From: CAVPCZ01 sp963779225
Lineage (GTDB): Bacteria; Bacteroidota; Ignavibacteria; UBA10030; UBA6906
Length of the DNA stretch: 64,000 nucleotides
NCBI GenBank assembly: GCA_963779225.1
Contig: CAVZWW010000003.1
Location: 1,302,001 to 1,366,000 of the forward strand
Direction of reading: 5' to 3'
Position 1 is the first letter of the stretch. Each line of letters starts with the position of its first letter. The translations under genes were made by a program, and so were the position numbers. The notes below the pieces were generated by a model. It was not told the origin of the DNA. It was given only the letters and a program-made list of their open reading frames with translations, and made no database searches. Below, piece after piece: positions 60,874 through 64,000 of the stretch.

Positions 60874-61608
60874 ATGGTACCACTGAAACGGTTGCGTACT
60901 GCCGGCGCCGTTCTCAGCATCTGTTTGATGCTGACACTGCAATCCGCGCCCGCGCAGATTCTCGGGACAACTCCCGGGACTATCCACTACCCCATGGCGA
61001 TGGCTCCCAAAGAGGTCAAGTCGGTCTTCGCGGTGAGCTTTTCGAGAATGCCCATGGACGTGGTTGAGGAGTCTGCAAGCATCCGCTGGCCACTCTTCAC
61101 ACTGGAGGCACATTACGGTCTTCCGGAGAATTTCATTCTCAATGGAAGGATCAACACCCAGATCATCACGAACCATCTGTTGCTTGGGGGGAAGTGGGTC
61201 TATGCGCCCTACGAACGGGTGCATCTGTCCGTAGGGTATGACATCGCGTACTGGTTCGGCAAGTTGAAACAGTACGGGTTCAACAACACCGCGAACGGCT
61301 GGATCAACTACCCGAACCTGACCGTAGGGTACGATTTCGGCAAAGTCGCCCTGTCGGTAAAAGGGGAGTTGAATATTGTCACATCGCAGACCAGTTATGC
61401 TGATGACATTGAGGTGTCGACGAACAAGAATTTCTTCAACGGCGGTTCGTTCACCTTCTACATTGAACAGCCCCTCTGGAAGAACACGACCGTCAGTCTG
61501 GCGTACAGGGCCAACTTTCTGAAGTTCTACTATCCGGAATGGCTGTTGTTCCCGACAATCAATAAGTATTACTTCATACCTGAACTGGAAGTGGGGTTCC
61601 GCCTATGA
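60874..61608 (+). CDS. Exported outer-membrane beta-barrel protein
   Basis: A 244-residue protein. I chose ATG 60874, where the signal peptide begins (MVPLKRLRTAGAVLSICLML, cleavage after APAQ); the in-frame extension to 60748 is polar and unlikely. The body is barrel-like, with strands such as FILNGRINTQIITNHLLLGG, RVHLSVGYDIAYWFGKL, VALSVKGELNIVTSQ and TTVSLAYRANFLKFYYPEW, ending in a strand with EVGFRL. Its stop overlaps the ATG of the glycerophosphodiesterase (ATGA), so the two are coupled. It may pass the substrate or product of that enzyme across the outer membrane (inference). Confidence 0.7.
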   Translation: MVPLKRLRTAGAVLSICLMLTLQSAPAQILGTTPGTIHYPMAMAPKEVKSVFAVSFSRMPMDVVEESASIRWPLFTLEAHYGLPENFILNGRINTQIITNHLLLGGKWVYAPYERVHLSVGYDIAYWFGKLKQYGFNNTANGWINYPNLTVGYDFGKVALSVKGELNIVTSQTSYADDIEVSTNKNFFNGGSFTFYIEQPLWKNTTVSLAYRANFLKFYYPEWLLFPTINKYYFIPELEVGFRL

Positions 61609-62861
61609 ACAAGCCCATTGTTGTACAGAGCCTGCTATTGGCGCTTCTCTTGAGCGCATGCACGAACCCGGCCGACGTTCCCATTCCCGAATTCCCCCAG
61701 GGGGGCATCCTTTCGCAAACGTACCCACTGAGTGCCCAGTCAAAGGCAAAACTTGAAGGGGTGTATCTCCTTGAGTCGGGTGCGGACAAGTTCGGAGACA
61801 GGGTGGTGATGAAGTGGGCCGGCGACTATCTCTCGGTGTTCACCGGGAAGAGTGTCGGATATTTCGTGATGAAAGGTGGCAGTCTGGATTCGGTGGTAGC
61901 CCTCGAAGGATACTGGCGATACCAGAACAGCACCGAGACGGGGCTCGCGCAGATGATTGTCCCCCGCGAGGAAGGCGGACGGTACGTCCTCGGCGATACG
62001 GCGCGGACCAGCACACTGAGGATTCGCGGAAATGTCGGCAGCGGCAACGGCGCCCCGGATCAACCCGTCGTATTCCGCTTCGAGCGCCCGATTACCCCAT
62101 CGCTACTTACAAAGAAATTTCAGATTATTGCGCACAGGGCAGGAGGAAGAACCTCTGACAATATCCCGGCATCGGAAAATACCGTAGAGCTCATCAAGAT
62201 CACCGAGCGGTTTGGGTCCACCGGCATTGAGATAGACGTCAGGCTTACCAAAGACAAAGTCCCGGTTCTCTACCATGACGGCGGTCTGAACCTCCGCCTC
62301 ACACAGAAGGGGCCGATGGTGGGTCCGGTGGAAGATTACACGCTTGCCGAGCTCAAGTCGTTTGTCTGGCTCATCAACGGGGAGAGGATTCCGACACTGG
62401 AGGAGGCGCTGGATGCGGTGGTGACACAGACGAACCTGAAGTTTGTCTGGCTGGACACGAAGACGGAACAAAGTGGCGTGATCACGGCGTACGTGCCCAT
62501 CGCGAAGAAGGCCCTCGAGAAAGCCGCATCCATGGGCCGGGAGCTGGAGATCTGCGCCGGCATTCCCACGCAGGAAGTGCTTGACGAGTTTTTGGCGTAT
62601 CCGAATTACCAGAACGTCCCGTCGCTCTGCGAGCTGACCCCAGAAAACGTGCGCACGGTCAATGCACGGGTCTGGGGCCCACGCTGGACCATGGGAACAC
62701 AGAACGACCAGGTGAACGCATTCCATGCCGAGGGACGCAGGGCATACACGTGGACGCTGGACGATCCGCGCTTCATCGAGCAGTACATCCGGGAGGGAGT
62801 GTTCGATGGTATTCTCACCAATTATCCAATGGCTGTTGCGTACCAATACTACATACAATAA
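61605..62861 (+). CDS. Glycerophosphodiester phosphodiesterase lipoprotein
   Basis: A 418-residue protein with a lipoprotein signal (VVQSLLLALLLSACTNP). Residues about 20-165 form an N-terminal beta domain with no assigned role. The C-terminal GDPD TIM barrel has the catalytic first His in IIAHRAGG, then ENTVELIK, GIEIDVRLTKDKVPVLYHDGGL with the Glu-x-Asp metal ligands and second His, PTLEEALD, and RRAYTWTLDD near the end. These enzymes split glycerophosphodiesters into glycerol-3-phosphate and an alcohol. It is anchored on the envelope between two barrel genes. Confidence 0.88.
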   Translation: MNKPIVVQSLLLALLLSACTNPADVPIPEFPQGGILSQTYPLSAQSKAKLEGVYLLESGADKFGDRVVMKWAGDYLSVFTGKSVGYFVMKGGSLDSVVALEGYWRYQNSTETGLAQMIVPREEGGRYVLGDTARTSTLRIRGNVGSGNGAPDQPVVFRFERPITPSLLTKKFQIIAHRAGGRTSDNIPASENTVELIKITERFGSTGIEIDVRLTKDKVPVLYHDGGLNLRLTQKGPMVGPVEDYTLAELKSFVWLINGERIPTLEEALDAVVTQTNLKFVWLDTKTEQSGVITAYVPIAKKALEKAASMGRELEICAGIPTQEVLDEFLAYPNYQNVPSLCELTPENVRTVNARVWGPRWTMGTQNDQVNAFHAEGRRAYTWTLDDPRFIEQYIREGVFDGILTNYPMAVAYQYYIQ

Positions 62862-62862
62862 T

Positions 62863-63480
62863 ATGAAACGAACCATCGCTCTTCTCGCTGCCATTGGTAT
62901 CTCGCTGGTTTCCGTTTGCGCCCAGCCGTCCGACAGTTCCCCGGCGTCGGCAACGTCCGACACACTGTACTCGCTGACCGCGTACGTTTCCGGTGGGTAC
63001 GTGCGCAACGTCTCGGAGTTCACCATCAGCCCGGCCGGACTCTCCCAGTCGGGGATGGGGGGTGCTCTACGCATCATGTGGAAGCCTGAACATCTCCTTC
63101 GTATGGGAGTGGAAATAGGACGGACACACGTCTATACGGTGAAGCAGGAGGGTTTGCAGACCGCTTTCGGGACAACAGACGCAAACATCACCCTCAATGC
63201 AACACCATGGTTTCTGGTCTTTTCCATGTCGCCGCTTGACAATGTGGACGTCTATGTGGGAGGCGGCGGCGCCTTTGAGACCTCTTCTTCAGAAGCGTTC
63301 GGTTCGAGCTCATCGACCGGCTCGTTGAGCGGAGCTGCGATGGCCGCTGTCTCCTATATGCGTCCGTTGAGCGATAAGTGGTCCCTCGGCGGCGAGGCAA
63401 AGTGGTTGTACATGGACAAGTACGATGATATGGTGGTGTCGGTGCAGGTGATGGTCTCGTTCAAATTTCTGGAATATTGA
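62863..63480 (+). CDS. Exported outer-membrane beta-barrel protein
   Basis: A 205-residue protein starting at ATG 62863, right after the phosphodiesterase stop. Signal peptide: MKRTIALLAAIGISLVSVCAQ. The mature part is an eight-strand-like small barrel: YSLTAYVSGGYVRNVSEF, GGALRIMWKPEHLLRMGVEIG, VDVYVGGGGAFETSS and a C-terminal VSVQVMVSFKFLEY. The in-frame extension to 62725 lies inside the previous gene. It is part of the barrel/phosphodiesterase/barrel operon. Confidence 0.75.
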   Translation: MKRTIALLAAIGISLVSVCAQPSDSSPASATSDTLYSLTAYVSGGYVRNVSEFTISPAGLSQSGMGGALRIMWKPEHLLRMGVEIGRTHVYTVKQEGLQTAFGTTDANITLNATPWFLVFSMSPLDNVDVYVGGGGAFETSSSEAFGSSSSTGSLSGAAMAAVSYMRPLSDKWSLGGEAKWLYMDKYDDMVVSVQVMVSFKFLEY

Positions 63481-63529
63481 AGGAAGGCGTGCGCGGGAAA
63501 TATTCATAGCGTTCGCACGCACCTGAGCT

Positions 63530-64000
63530 TTGACTGGAGACTCCTCCATAAAACCAAGCGCGAACAATCAGCGACGTCAGCAGCGCGGGCTTGCAGCCAC
63601 AGCGATCGTTCTCGGTGTGCTCGCGTTGCTCAGTCCGATGCAGTCAGCAGGTGAGGAACCCGGCCCGGATGTAGGCGTGTTGCTGGTTCTCGCCTCTTGC
63701 CTGGAGCTCTTCCACGGTTTCCGGCGTTCGAGCCAGGCCGCGCAGCGATCAGCCTGGATCGGGGGCGCCATCACTTTCGGCCTGGGGCTGCTCCTCATCA
63801 ATGCCCCGTTCATTGCCCTCAAAGCCCTGGCTCTCCTGATTGCCGGCTGGTTTGCCATTGATGTCTACCGCTATTCTCTCAAGGCCTTCCGCGCCAAGCG
63901 GGCCGGGCAAAGTATAACTCAGGATCTGCTCGCTGCGCTCGGTAATCTCGCCGTCATTGTCCTCGTACTTCTCCTTCGCGAAAAAGGGATCGCCTGGACC
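63530..64000 (+). CDS. Polytopic membrane protein (HdeD/DUF308-like), 3' end outside window
   Basis: The frame runs open to the window end: about 157 residues are visible. Hydrophobic helices include AATAIVLGVLALLSPM, VGVLLVLASCLELFHGF, WIGGAITFGLGLLLINAPFI and LAVIVLVLLLREKG, with Trp/Gly packing and FAIDVYRYSL, like HdeD/DUF308 membrane proteins. The start is unclear: TTG 63530 is in frame, while GGAG at 63536-63539 is best spaced for an ATA at 63548. A changed start codon or base error is possible. Confidence 0.55.
   Translation, partial: MTGDSSIKPSANNQRRQQRGLAATAIVLGVLALLSPMQSAGEEPGPDVGVLLVLASCLELFHGFRRSSQAAQRSAWIGGAITFGLGLLLINAPFIALKALALLIAGWFAIDVYRYSLKAFRAKRAGQSITQDLLAALGNLAVIVLVLLLREKGIAWT

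Noticed and set aside
60636..61067. 143-residue plus-strand open frame
   Set aside because: Overlaps the start of the barrel gene at 60874 out of frame, and shows no domain.
1..64000. tRNA, rRNA, transposase or integrase genes
   Set aside because: None seen by eye on either strand; a covariance-model and transposase-profile search would be needed to exclude them fully.

Overview
The window looks like one chromosomal contig from a Gram-negative, GC-rich member of the Bacteroidota/Ignavibacteriota-type lineages. The evidence is a T9SS (Por) type A C-terminal sorting tail (about 24140-24405), many exported outer-membrane beta-barrels, a two-component regulator with a propeller sensor, an adjacent TamB/Omp85 pair, and a TANFOR-like surface-protein locus. 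Nearly all genes are on the + strand. I see no rRNA, tRNA, CRISPR array, integrase or complete insertion sequence.

Layout. 1-2.2 kb: end of a FadL-like porin and two tandem paralogous beta-barrels. 2.4-6.5 kb: propeller sensor kinase, NarL-type regulator and a single receiver, all broken by frameshifts, then (6.5-11.2 kb) a large outer-membrane protein and two exported beta-rich proteins. 11.5-13.9 kb: a small membrane protein and a phosphoesterase whose N-terminus carries cysteines spaced exactly 11 residues apart. 14.2-24.4 kb: an outer-membrane protein broken by frameshifts, a 1909-residue TANFOR-like giant, an Fn3 protein and a T9SS cargo, followed by a tail-fibre-like protein. 26.5-32.7 kb: a membrane-linked GMC oxidoreductase, a membrane protein, a metallophosphoesterase and a lipoprotein, ending in a cupin remnant. 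32.9-33.4 kb: a minus-strand toxin-antitoxin pair. 33.5-40.3 kb: OsmC, a small membrane protein, a 1595-residue protein with a C-terminal M23 peptidase domain but no signal peptide, and an exported intradiol-dioxygenase-like protein. 40.5-48.8 kb: TamB, Omp85 and a small exported helical protein. 49-54.8 kb: a complete RND efflux operon between matching hairpins. 55-60.4 kb: a tandem YCII lipoprotein, a WYP-rich exported protein, an arylsulfatase remnant and an AT-richer two-gene island. 60.9-64 kb: a glycerophosphodiesterase lipoprotein between two beta-barrels, and the start of a membrane protein.

How it fits together. Most of the window builds, modifies or decorates the cell envelope. The 2.4-kb and 13.9-kb loci share an almost identical promoter-like stretch of about 50 bp. 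A third site at 26.1 kb has the same geometry, so these three loci may form one regulon. The least explained items are the 11-residue Cys/Trp repeat phosphoesterase, the 1595-residue M23 protein with its redox/phosphatase neighbours, and the dense group of frameshifts confined to the first 15 kb. All calls rest on reading the sequence; no database search was run.
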